Positions 8,083 through 15,891 of a stretch of 49,407 nucleotides of DNA are shown here, piece by piece. Under the pieces are notes generated by a model. That model saw nothing but the letters and a program-made list of their open reading frames with translations. It was not told the DNA's origin and ran no database searches. Made by a program: the position numbers and the translations under genes. The DNA comes from a virus, in the IMG/VR virus record IMGVR_UViG_3300027714_000023, positions 1 through 49,407 of that record. One strand, 5' to 3'. Each line of letters opens with the position of its first letter. Position 1 is the first letter of the stretch.

Positions 8083-8379
8083 ATGTCAAAAGAAAATCCA
8101 GAAGTTATTGCAAGAATGAACGAACAATTAGATCAACTATTAGGATCTAAAGAAGCTGCTCAACATACAGAGAAGCAGAATCATGATAGGTTTGAATTAA
8201 TCATGAATACTCAAGAATATTTAACGCAAGAAGAATATGATTTTTGTTTTGGATGGGACAAAGATATTAGAAACGATACTACTTTTGTAGGATTGTCTGA
8301 AGGTAATACTTACTTGAACTTAAACGTATATAGCGAACATGATCATGAAAAATTTAACGGTGATGATTGTAATAATTAA
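8083..8379 (+). CDS. Hypothetical protein, 98 aa
   Basis: A small acidic protein with a charged helical N-terminus (residues 1-55) and an aromatic C-terminal half. It heads a run of small genes leading to the glucosyltransferase and dCTPase. No motif recognised. Confidence 0.55.
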   Translation: MSKENPEVIARMNEQLDQLLGSKEAAQHTEKQNHDRFELIMNTQEYLTQEEYDFCFGWDKDIRNDTTFVGLSEGNTYLNLNVYSEHDHEKFNGDDCNN

Positions 8380-8395
8380 AAAGAATAAATAAACT

Positions 8396-8542
8396 ATGTC
8401 AAACTCAGATATCTTAATATTACTAGAAAGAGGTTCAGAATCTCTTAGTTATAAAGATCCTATTGATTCTACACAATGGGCATACAACGAAGGAATGCAA
8501 GACTTAATAATATCACTTGAAAATAAATTAAATAAAAACTAA
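8396..8542 (+). CDS. Very small hypothetical protein, 48 aa
   Basis: Starts MSNSDILILLERGSESLSY and ends with a helical LIISLENKLNKN. The gene fits exactly between its neighbours (16 nt after one stop, 3 nt before the next ATG), on the same strand and with the same A-rich leader, which supports it despite its size. Function unknown. Confidence 0.5.
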   Translation: MSNSDILILLERGSESLSYKDPIDSTQWAYNEGMQDLIISLENKLNKN

Positions 8543-8545
8543 ATC

Positions 8546-8746
8546 ATGGCTATCAACACAAAACACCCTTGGGAAAAGAATCCAATTCTTAGTAGAACAT
8601 TAACAAGTAAAGAAGATTTTGAAATTGTAAACAAAAAGGCTCTCGCTAATTTAGCACCAGAAGTTAAAGGAAAATCTTGGCAAATGGTTGATGGATATCC
8701 ACACAAAATGACAGCAAACGGATGGGTACCTCTGACTAAAATGTAA
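8546..8746 (+). CDS. Hypothetical protein, 66 aa
   Basis: A small basic protein beginning MAINTKHPWEKNP, with a tryptophan-containing C-terminal half (GKSWQMVDGYPHKM, GWVPLTKM). The + strand frame fits operon spacing; the overlapping minus-strand frame at 8539-8781 does not. Function unknown. Confidence 0.5.
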   Translation: MAINTKHPWEKNPILSRTLTSKEDFEIVNKKALANLAPEVKGKSWQMVDGYPHKMTANGWVPLTKM

Positions 8747-8787
8747 ACAAAACTAATAAAACAAGTATAACAACCAAACATAATTTT

Positions 8788-9057
8788 ATGAAAAGTATTT
8801 TAGAAGAAGCAAACGATATTGTAAACAATCGTAGTGAAGAATCAGACAGGGCTTATGGCCCTTTTTCTGAAGGAATGGATAGAGCAGCAATGATCTTCCA
8901 AGGTATGACAGGTTTCGAAGTAACAGGAGAACATATGTTTAAAGCATTAATCGCTTTAAAGTTTTCTAGAGAATCTTATAACCATAAGAAAGATAACCTA
9001 ATGGATGGTGTCGCATACATACAAGGATTAGAAAATTACATTAACGAAAAGAAATAG
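8788..9057 (+). CDS. DUF6378-like small phage protein
   Basis: 89 aa helical protein. The pattern RAYGPFSEGMDRAAMIF, then MFKALIALKFSRESYN, then KKDNLMDGVAYIQGLENYI, matches the small phage family with YG...M..lKl.R...nhk.DN..D..gY (DUF6378-type), by recall only. The family often sits among nucleotide-metabolism genes, as here next to the glucosyltransferase and dCTPase. The biochemical role is not known to me. One base separates its stop from the next ATG. Confidence 0.6.
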   Translation: MKSILEEANDIVNNRSEESDRAYGPFSEGMDRAAMIFQGMTGFEVTGEHMFKALIALKFSRESYNHKKDNLMDGVAYIQGLENYINEKK

Positions 9058-9058
9058 T

Positions 9059-10087
9059 ATGAAAGTAGCAATCACATCAGTATTCTCAAATCTAACATAC
9101 AATAAAAAGAATCACAGAGGTTTGGAAATTGTATACTTTAAGCAATTGTTAGAAGAAAACAATTATGAAGTAGATCTTATTGGAAAGAAAGGACGTAACA
9201 CTGCAGATTTAGATTTCTATGTAGATTACACAGAAGCAAACTGGGATCAATATGACGCTGTATTTATCCAATTAAGTACTGCAAACTTCTTCGGAGGTCA
9301 AGTAGGAGCCCATACAGAAACAGTGGCTCGTGAAATTGCAGGATATAAAGGAAAGATCTTTACTCTTGTGAATGATCCTCGTATTGATTTCTTGAATCCA
9401 GTAGAAAAATTGAAGAGATTCAATCTAATCCAAGATCTTGAATCTGAGTGGTCTGATGTGATTGAGAATGCTACGTATTTATTTCCTGGTAAAGATATTA
9501 GTAAATTCTTAGGAAGAACTCCAAAGAACTGGAAACAATTAGACTGGTTTACTTATATGTTTAAGCAAAGAATGGAAATCAAACAAACGATTCCAACAAA
9601 CGCACTATTCGATTTTGATACTCCTAAAAAAGAAAATGATTTAATATACTACGGAGATAATCGCGCAGCATTTAGAGAGAAGCAAATTAGAAAGTACTTT
9701 CCAGATAGCGAAAACAATTTACTAATAGGATATAAAACTAAAAAAGTAAATGCACCCTTTGTAAAGAAGATGGAACACTCTGTTTTATTAGATACAATTT
9801 CAAAAAGTAAAGCAAGTTTAATTATAGGAGATGCAGAACACTTAGATAATGTAATAACATACAGGTTCTACGAAACTATGGCATCTGATTGTCTTGCTGC
9901 AATTCAAATAGAATACGATCCAAACAAAGAATTAATTAGTGATCCGGTTTTACGTGATATACTATATGTAAAATCAAAGTCTGATGTTGAGAAGTTAATA
10001 AGTTCTTACTCAGAAGATTTAATTTCACGACAAAAGAAAGAATTAGAAAACATTTTCAATAATCTTGATATAACCTTTAAAATATAA
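9059..10087 (+). CDS. bgt: DNA glycosyltransferase, T4 beta-glucosyltransferase-like
   Basis: 342 aa, close in size to T4 beta-glucosyltransferase (351 aa) and similar along its length. Shared features are the N-terminal MKVAITSVFSN strand, the NFFGG loop (about residues 79-83), the DPRIDF strand after it, and the C-terminal sugar-nucleotide-binding block LIIGDAEHLDNVITYRFYE followed by TMASD. The T4 enzyme moves glucose from UDP-glucose to 5-hydroxymethylcytosine in DNA, protecting it from host nucleases. The adjacent gp56-type dCTPase supports a modified-cytosine genome. No dCMP hydroxymethylase lies in this window. The donor sugar may differ from glucose, given the sugar-nucleotide genes 2 kb upstream. 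Confidence 0.85.
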   Translation: MKVAITSVFSNLTYNKKNHRGLEIVYFKQLLEENNYEVDLIGKKGRNTADLDFYVDYTEANWDQYDAVFIQLSTANFFGGQVGAHTETVAREIAGYKGKIFTLVNDPRIDFLNPVEKLKRFNLIQDLESEWSDVIENATYLFPGKDISKFLGRTPKNWKQLDWFTYMFKQRMEIKQTIPTNALFDFDTPKKENDLIYYGDNRAAFREKQIRKYFPDSENNLLIGYKTKKVNAPFVKKMEHSVLLDTISKSKASLIIGDAEHLDNVITYRFYETMASDCLAAIQIEYDPNKELISDPVLRDILYVKSKSDVEKLISSYSEDLISRQKKELENIFNNLDITFKI

Positions 10088-10090
10088 CAA

Positions 10091-10558
10091 ATGGCAAATA
10101 TAGACAATGAATGTAAAGATCTAGAAGTAAAAGATTTTTATAAAGATTCAACAACGCACTTAGCAGACATCATGGAAAACCAAAAGAAGATGCAAGAGCA
10201 GACTTATGGTTTCAATTTCGAAGACATGTCAATTAGAGAAGTAATGGATTTCTGGCACGTTAACACACATGCTTTAATCGATGAAATTCATGAAATGACA
10301 GACGCACTTGGAGGTATTAAAGATGGTTCTGGAAATGCAGTATGGAAATACTGGAAAAAAGACTTTAAGAAATATGATACAATGAAAGTATCAGATCTTT
10401 CGGAAGGAGATAAGAAAGAATTGTATATGGAATTTGTTGATATATTACATTTCTTTATGAATTACGCATCATCAATGGGATTAGATGCAAAGACATGTTT
10501 CAACTACTACTTCGCAAAAGCTGAAGAGAATGTAAACCGCCAGAAAAACAACTATTAA
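10091..10558 (+). CDS. 56: dCTP/dUTP pyrophosphatase, gp56-like
   Basis: 155 aa all-alpha NTP pyrophosphatase. It aligns with T4 gp56 in the block AVWKYWKKDFKKY, in the metal-binding helices (EIHEMTDALGG and ELYMEFVDILHFFMN), and in the end CFNYYFAKAEENVNRQ. It would hydrolyse dCTP and dUTP to monophosphates. This keeps unmodified cytosine out of phage DNA and supplies dCMP/dUMP for precursor synthesis. It lies 3 nt after the glucosyltransferase, and its stop overlaps the ATG of polymerase part A (TAATG), so precursor control and replication are expressed together. Confidence 0.9.
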   Translation: MANIDNECKDLEVKDFYKDSTTHLADIMENQKKMQEQTYGFNFEDMSIREVMDFWHVNTHALIDEIHEMTDALGGIKDGSGNAVWKYWKKDFKKYDTMKVSDLSEGDKKELYMEFVDILHFFMNYASSMGLDAKTCFNYYFAKAEENVNRQKNNY

Positions 10559-11955
10559 TGATATTAGATATTGAGCAAAGAGACAAGGACGTAATTGTAT
10601 CATATTACGATAAAGAAGGAAAAGTTGCGTATAAACAATATCCAATAGCACAGTACCAGAATTGGTATATATGTGGTGAAAAAGAAAAAGGTGTAAGTAA
10701 AGAATTTACAAACTGGGATGGCCGTCCTGTTAAACTAGGATATGGCCGTCAATTTAATAAGTTTTCTCTTAATTACTTTATAGACGGATTACCTGAAAAA
10801 GATCGTGAAGAGATTTTAGCTTATAACTTACCTAAAACTTACTTTGTAGATATTGAAACAGAAATCGTTGATGGTTTTCCAAAAGCAGAAGAAGCAAAAA
10901 CAAGAATACTTTCATTCTCAATAATTACACCAGACCGTAAAGCAATAGTATTAGGCCTAGAAGATATGGCTCCTGATAAGATTCAAAAGATTGAAGATGA
11001 TACTAATAAATACTTTACTGATTTTGATACTGATTGGGAATTCAAATACCATAAATTCAAGAGTGAGTATGATATGGTATATACGTTCTTAATGAAGTTT
11101 TTACCTAAGTTTCCAATGATGACTGGTTGGAATTTTATAAATTATGACTGGCAATATATTGTAAATCGTAGTAAAATTTTACAGATAGATATAACTCAAG
11201 TCGGTATGACTGGGAAGTTAGATAGAAACGATAGTAGACCTTTACATATCGGAATCTTAGATTACATGCAATTATATGACAAATATGATCGTAGTGTGAA
11301 AGTAAAAGAGTCTAACGCACTTGATTATGTAGCAGGACAAGTATTAAATGTCAAAAAGATAAAATACACAGGAGGATTACAAGATTTATATAGAGATAAC
11401 TTTGTTAAATATATTTATTATAACGTAGTCGATTCAGTATTGGTATATTATATAGACCAGAAATTAAAATCAATGGAAGTTCTATTGACTCTGGCAAATA
11501 TTACTAAAATGCCTTTATATAAAGCAGCTTCTCCAGTGGCAGTTACAGAATCATTGATGGCTAGGAAACTAGCAGAACAAGGAATGAGAATTGGAACTGA
11601 GCAAAAAGAAGATTTTGAGAAAAGTACACAATACGCCGGAGCTTATGTTAAAGAACCATTAGTTGGATATTATGAAGGAGTAACTGCATTTGATTTTGCT
11701 TCGCTATATCCTTCAATAATGAGACAATTTAATATATCTCCTGATGCTTATATTGAACAAGTACAGAAACATCAAATAACAGAAAGAAGAAAAGACAATG
11801 AAGTAATTGTATGCGACAACGGTGTAGTATATTCAAAGGACGAATCAGTACTTAAGAAGATACTTTCAGACTTATATGGCCAGCGTGTAGAATACAAAGA
11901 AGCATCATATAATTTCTTTACAAAAGCAGATAATCTTAAAAAAAGATTAACATAA
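10558..11955 (+). CDS. 43A: DNA polymerase, N-terminal part (split gp43, part A)
   Basis: 465 aa carrying the N-terminal and 3'-5' exonuclease domains plus the first half of the palm of a T4-type family B polymerase. Exo I is FVDIETEI (D98, E100), Exo II GWNFINYDW (N192-D197), Exo III YYNVVDSVL (around D292), and polymerase motif A is DFASLYPSIM (379-388). The ORF ends in the fingers region at GQRVEYKEASYNFF...KKRLT. Motifs B and C are missing here and found 3.9 kb downstream in the ORF at 15892. Together the two parts give 864 aa, near T4's 898. Both have normal start and stop codons, so the active enzyme probably assembles from two polypeptides. Confidence 0.92.
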   Translation: MILDIEQRDKDVIVSYYDKEGKVAYKQYPIAQYQNWYICGEKEKGVSKEFTNWDGRPVKLGYGRQFNKFSLNYFIDGLPEKDREEILAYNLPKTYFVDIETEIVDGFPKAEEAKTRILSFSIITPDRKAIVLGLEDMAPDKIQKIEDDTNKYFTDFDTDWEFKYHKFKSEYDMVYTFLMKFLPKFPMMTGWNFINYDWQYIVNRSKILQIDITQVGMTGKLDRNDSRPLHIGILDYMQLYDKYDRSVKVKESNALDYVAGQVLNVKKIKYTGGLQDLYRDNFVKYIYYNVVDSVLVYYIDQKLKSMEVLLTLANITKMPLYKAASPVAVTESLMARKLAEQGMRIGTEQKEDFEKSTQYAGAYVKEPLVGYYEGVTAFDFASLYPSIMRQFNISPDAYIEQVQKHQITERRKDNEVIVCDNGVVYSKDESVLKKILSDLYGQRVEYKEASYNFFTKADNLKKRLT

Positions 11956-12015
11956 TATTTTAGACTGTAAGGTTTAATGTGCTGGATTATTTAAATATAT
12001 AACCTACTACCAAGC

Positions 12016-12055
12016 ACAAAGGCCTTTATTCTTAAAAGGGCCTTTGTTAGTCTAA
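12016..12055 (+). terminator. Hairpin terminator after polymerase part A
   Basis: ACAAAGGCC (12016-12024) pairs with GGCCTTTGT (12039-12047). An outer helix, TTAGACT (11960-11966) with AGTCTAA (12049-12055), encloses it. There is no long U-tract, so it may act as a processing or attenuation structure rather than a simple terminator. Confidence 0.5.
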
Positions 12056-12093
12056 CATGAGTTTATAAAAACAAAACAGAATATAATTAAAAG

Positions 12094-13107
12094 ATGGAGA
12101 ACCCTAAATTATTTAAGGAAAGAATTGAATACAAACCATTTGAATATCCAGTATACTATACTGAAGGATGGTTAAAACAAATGCAAGCGTTTTGGTTACA
12201 TACTGAAATATCAATGCAAGGAGATGTTAAAGATTGGAATGAAAGATTAAGTTCAGGAGAAAAGAACCTGGTAGGTAATATTTTATTAGGATTCGCTCAA
12301 ACAGAATGTGCTGTTTCAGATTATTGGACAGGAATGGTTACTAAATGGTTTCCAAAGTGGGAAATTAAACAAATGGCAATGGCTTTTGGTTCTCAAGAAA
12401 CAATACATGCAACTGCTTATTCTTATTTAAATGAAACTTTAGGTTTAGAAGATTTCTCAGCGTTTCTACACGAACCAGCAACTGCTGAAAAGTTTGAACA
12501 CCTAACATCAGTTGAAGCTGATTGGACACATGAGGATTTACAAGGAAATCCAGTAGCTAGAAAACAAGTAGCTAGATCATTAGCTATTTTCAGTGCATTT
12601 GCTGAAGGTGTTTCATTATATTCATCGTTTGCTGTTCTTTATTCTTTTCAAATGAGAAATCTATTAAAAGGAATTGGACAACAAATGAAATGGTCAGTTA
12701 GAGATGAATCTTTACATTCTAAAATGGGATGTCAATTATTTAGACACATGACTGATGAATACCCAACGCTTAAAGCAGATGTTAAAGCAGATGTTTTAAA
12801 AGCAGCAGGATTAATGGTTGAGATGGAACATAAATTCATTGATAAGATTTTTGAAGAAGGAGATCTTGAAAACATGGAAGCAAATCACCTAAAGCAATTC
12901 ATTATTAAAAGAACCAATGAAAAAATCGCAGAATTAGGATATACTGACGGACCATTTATTGATTATGATATTGACGCAGCAGCAGAACTAGATTGGTTTT
13001 ATCATTTAACAGGAGGAACAACACATACAGATTTCTTCGCAGTTAGACCTACTGATTATTCAAAAGCAGGAGAAGATGAAAACTGGGACGAAGACGAATT
13101 ATTTTAA
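12094..13107 (+). CDS. nrdB: Aerobic ribonucleotide reductase, small (beta) subunit
   Basis: 337 aa class I beta subunit, which makes the radical needed to reduce ribonucleotides to deoxyribonucleotides. The metal-ligand and radical motif is QETIHATAYSYL: E102, H105 and the tyrosyl-radical candidate Y109, with the usual +3 and +7 spacing. The first carboxylate, 31 residues before E102, is Glu71 rather than the commoner Asp. Later ligands lie in FAEGVSLYSS and RDESLHSKMG. The acidic C-terminus (DENWDEDELF) should bind NrdA. There is no intron, unlike T4 nrdB. The gene lies within the split of gene 43, 15 nt before nrdA. Confidence 0.95.
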   Translation: MENPKLFKERIEYKPFEYPVYYTEGWLKQMQAFWLHTEISMQGDVKDWNERLSSGEKNLVGNILLGFAQTECAVSDYWTGMVTKWFPKWEIKQMAMAFGSQETIHATAYSYLNETLGLEDFSAFLHEPATAEKFEHLTSVEADWTHEDLQGNPVARKQVARSLAIFSAFAEGVSLYSSFAVLYSFQMRNLLKGIGQQMKWSVRDESLHSKMGCQLFRHMTDEYPTLKADVKADVLKAAGLMVEMEHKFIDKIFEEGDLENMEANHLKQFIIKRTNEKIAELGYTDGPFIDYDIDAAAELDWFYHLTGGTTHTDFFAVRPTDYSKAGEDENWDEDELF

Positions 13108-13122
13108 AACACAACAACAAAT

Positions 13123-14952
13123 ATGAAAAAACAAATTACAAACCACGGAGAGTCTCAAGGATGGGAACTCGGAACAGATTTCCCTGTATGGGCAAACACC
13201 GAAATCTATGTAAAGACTATTAGTAATGGTTATTTAGTAGAAGAAGAAACTCCTAAAGATGCATACTGGAGAGTAGCAACATCTGTCGCAAAGAGATTAC
13301 AAAAACCTGAATTAGCTAGCAAATTCTTTGATTACATCTGGAAAGGCTGGTTAAATTTAGCATCTCCTGTTTTATCAAATACAGGATTAGAAAGAGGATT
13401 ACCAATTTCATGTTTTGGAATTGATGTAGCAGATTCAATACATGATATTGGCGCTAAAAACCTAGAAATGATGTTACTTGCAAAACATGGAGGTGGAGTA
13501 GGAGTCGGAATTAATCAGATTAGACCGGCAGGAGGAACCATTAGAGGTAATGGAACATCAGATGGTGTAGTTCCTTTTTGTAAAATATATGATTCAACTA
13601 TTCTAGCAACTAATCAAGGTTCAGTAAGAAGAGGAGCAGCATCAGTTAATATTGATATCGAACATAAGGATTTCTGGGAATGGTTAGAAATTAGAGAGCC
13701 TAAAGGAGACGTAAATAGACAATCATTAAACTTACACCAATGTGTTGTAGTTTCTGATGGATTTATGGCTAAAGTAAAACAAGGAGACAAAGAAGCAAGA
13801 AAAAGATGGACCGCAGTTATTCGTAAAAGAAGATCAAGTGGAGAACCTTATATAATGTATAAAGGTAATGTAAATAGAATGAACCCTGACGCTTATAAGA
13901 ATAATGGTTTAAAGGTTTATATGACTAACATATGTTCTGAGATAACTCTACACACTGACGAGTCTCATAGTTTTGTATGTTGCTTATCATCTGTAAATCT
14001 TTCAAAGTATGACGAGTGGAAAGATACAGACTTAGTATATACTGCAACTTGGTTTTTAGATGGAGTTCTAGAAGAATTCATTCAAAAAGCAAAATTCATG
14101 AGAGGATTTGAAAACTCAATTCGTTCTGCAGAAAAAGGTAGAGCATTAGGATTAGGAGTTTTAGGATGGCACACATATTTACAAGAGCGTAATATTCCTT
14201 TTGAAGGATTAACAGCAAGTTATGAAACTCGTAAGATATTTTCACAAATCAAAATAGAAAGTGAAAGAGCAAGTAGAGATATGGCAACTGAATTAGGAGA
14301 ACCATTATGGTGTGTAGGAACTGGGATGAGAAATTCACATTTAAGAGCGATTGCACCTACAGTTTCAAATTCTAAATTAGCAGGAAACGTTTCTCCAGGA
14401 ATAGAGCCTTGGGCAGCAAACGTATTTACAGAACAAACAGCAAAAGGAACTTTCATTAGAAAGAATCCAACATTAGAAGCTGCATTAGAATCTATTGGTA
14501 AAAATAATAAAGAAACTTGGGATCAAATTCTAAGAGACGGAGGAAGTATCTTCGGACTAGAATGGAGTAACGATTATGTCGTTAGTTTAGGAACTAAAAT
14601 AGATTCACAAACAGGATTCGGAGTTCCAATCACAAGAAAGGAATTATCAGAATTATCTAGTGTTATACAAGAAGATTATGTACCTCTTACTGATGTATTT
14701 AAAACATTCAAAGAGATTAACCAATTAGAGTTAGTTAAACAAGCTGGTGTAAGACAACAGTATGTCGATCAAGCAGTAAGTTTAAACTTAGCTTTCCCTA
14801 AGGAAGCTGAACCTAAATTTATTAACCAAGTTCACTTAGAAGCATACGATCAAGGTATTAAAACCTTATATTATATGAGAACAGAATCAGTATTGCGTGG
14901 AGACATTGCGAGCGCCGCAACCGATGCTGACTGTCTAAGTTGTGATGGATAG
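13123..14952 (+). CDS. nrdA: Aerobic ribonucleotide reductase, large (alpha) subunit
   Basis: 609 aa class I catalytic subunit. The active-site cysteines lie in ISCFGIDVADS and VCCLSSVNLSK; NICSEI gives the N-x-C-x-E site. The radical-transfer Tyr pair is in LYYMRTESV, and the C-terminal redox pair is CLSC in DADCLSCDG. It is shorter than T4 NrdA (about 750 aa): the N-terminal ATP-cone domain is absent, so dATP feedback inhibition at that site is probably lost, as is common in phage enzymes. It pairs with the NrdB encoded 15 nt upstream. Confidence 0.95.
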   Translation: MKKQITNHGESQGWELGTDFPVWANTEIYVKTISNGYLVEEETPKDAYWRVATSVAKRLQKPELASKFFDYIWKGWLNLASPVLSNTGLERGLPISCFGIDVADSIHDIGAKNLEMMLLAKHGGGVGVGINQIRPAGGTIRGNGTSDGVVPFCKIYDSTILATNQGSVRRGAASVNIDIEHKDFWEWLEIREPKGDVNRQSLNLHQCVVVSDGFMAKVKQGDKEARKRWTAVIRKRRSSGEPYIMYKGNVNRMNPDAYKNNGLKVYMTNICSEITLHTDESHSFVCCLSSVNLSKYDEWKDTDLVYTATWFLDGVLEEFIQKAKFMRGFENSIRSAEKGRALGLGVLGWHTYLQERNIPFEGLTASYETRKIFSQIKIESERASRDMATELGEPLWCVGTGMRNSHLRAIAPTVSNSKLAGNVSPGIEPWAANVFTEQTAKGTFIRKNPTLEAALESIGKNNKETWDQILRDGGSIFGLEWSNDYVVSLGTKIDSQTGFGVPITRKELSELSSVIQEDYVPLTDVFKTFKEINQLELVKQAGVRQQYVDQAVSLNLAFPKEAEPKFINQVHLEAYDQGIKTLYYMRTESVLRGDIASAATDADCLSCDG

Positions 14953-14966
14953 TAAATAACAAAACG

Positions 14967-15047
14967 GTGGTTTGAATACCACTCTTAGGACCGAAACTAG
15001 TTTTCGGAAAAGATGCCAGGGGTTCGCTACTCTCTGGCATCGCTCGT
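14967..15047 (+). other. Structured intergenic region with three hairpins after nrdA
   Basis: Three stems follow one another: GTGGT/ACCAC (14967-14982), CCGAAA/TTTCGG (14991-15007) and the perfect 8-bp GATGCCAG/CTGGCATC (15012-15041), the last followed by GCTCGTTT. The third may be a terminator for nrdBA. The cluster looks more elaborate than a single terminator and is GC-richer than its surroundings. It does not fold as a tRNA by my reading. Confidence 0.45.
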
Positions 15048-15099
15048 TTAATAGATATTAGTTTTTATGAAACTTTATGTAATTTCTTGTTATAATACC

Positions 15100-15107
15100 T
15101 ATAAATA
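15100..15107 (+). promoter_or_regulatory. TATAAATA late-type box before the clamp gene
   Basis: TATAAATA, the exact T4 late consensus, 28 nt before the gp45 ATG. A TATAAT lies just upstream (15091-15096), so this gene may have both an early/middle and a late start. One copy of a short AT-rich word is weak evidence. Confidence 0.35.
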
Positions 15108-15135
15108 AAACATTGTATTATAAATCCAAAGAAAC

Positions 15136-15891
15136 ATGAAAATTACGATTAAAAAAGTAGATCAGACTAATTTCATTAACTTCATCAACAGGTTGAAGGT
15201 AATCGATTCATTCGTTTATTTTAAAATTAAAGACGGTACTATACAAGCTTCGGCGTATTTACCACAGAGAGATGCTGTAAAGCATCACAGACTTCCAGTT
15301 GGACAAGTTTTTCAAATTGAAGAAGGTTCAATTACAACAACCAAAGAATTAAAAGTAGCTTTCTTTGATGCACAAAAGTTAACAGATGCATTTAAGCAGT
15401 TTGAGTATGACTCAATCCAAGGTGAAATTGAATTCTTAGAAAACGATGAAGATTTCGTAGCAACAAGCTTTCGTATCTTTAATGACGAATTAGAAATTAA
15501 ATTAGCTTGTTCTGAGCCTTCATTAGGATATAAAGATCTTACTGATTCTCAAATCGCAACTATATTTAATGTAGATGATGCAAGTTTTAAATTCGAAATG
15601 GATTATGGAACTTTAACAAAAGTAAGAAACTTATTCGGATTAGATAAAGAAGAAACATTCTCTATCGAAGCAAACGGAAAAGGAGTAAAACTTACTGGTA
15701 AAACTTACAACATGCTAGTTACACCTGATTATGAAGGAACTACAGGTAAAAAAGTTACCTTGTTTAAAAAATATCTAAACTTATTAGATAAAGAAGACTA
15801 CACAGCTAATATATTAGATAATCGCGTTGTCATGAAATCAAATGATTCAGAGACATTATTAACTATAGCAACTTGTAACACCGGATCGTAA
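15136..15891 (+). CDS. 45: Sliding clamp, gp45-like (DNA polymerase processivity factor)
   Basis: 251 aa, close to T4 gp45 (228 aa), with two beta-rich halves as expected for a trimeric clamp. Sequence similarity is low; the call rests on size, fold pattern (MKITIKKVDQTNFINFINRL helix-strand opening, acidic DDASFKFEMDYGTLTKVRN centre) and position among replication genes, directly before polymerase part B with no gap (TAAATG). The clamp holds the polymerase on DNA and, in T4, couples replication to late transcription through gp55 and gp33. The candidates for both of those are in this window. Confidence 0.75.
   Translation: MKITIKKVDQTNFINFINRLKVIDSFVYFKIKDGTIQASAYLPQRDAVKHHRLPVGQVFQIEEGSITTTKELKVAFFDAQKLTDAFKQFEYDSIQGEIEFLENDEDFVATSFRIFNDELEIKLACSEPSLGYKDLTDSQIATIFNVDDASFKFEMDYGTLTKVRNLFGLDKEETFSIEANGKGVKLTGKTYNMLVTPDYEGTTGKKVTLFKKYLNLLDKEDYTANILDNRVVMKSNDSETLLTIATCNTGS

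Noticed and set aside
8539-8781. Minus-strand 80-aa frame
   Set aside because: It mirrors the + strand gene 8546-8746, which fits operon spacing; the minus frame has no promoter or context.
14967-15047. tRNA gene after nrdA
   Set aside because: A T-loop-like TTTGAAT and several stems are there, but I could not draw acceptor, D and anticodon arms in the right order on either strand.
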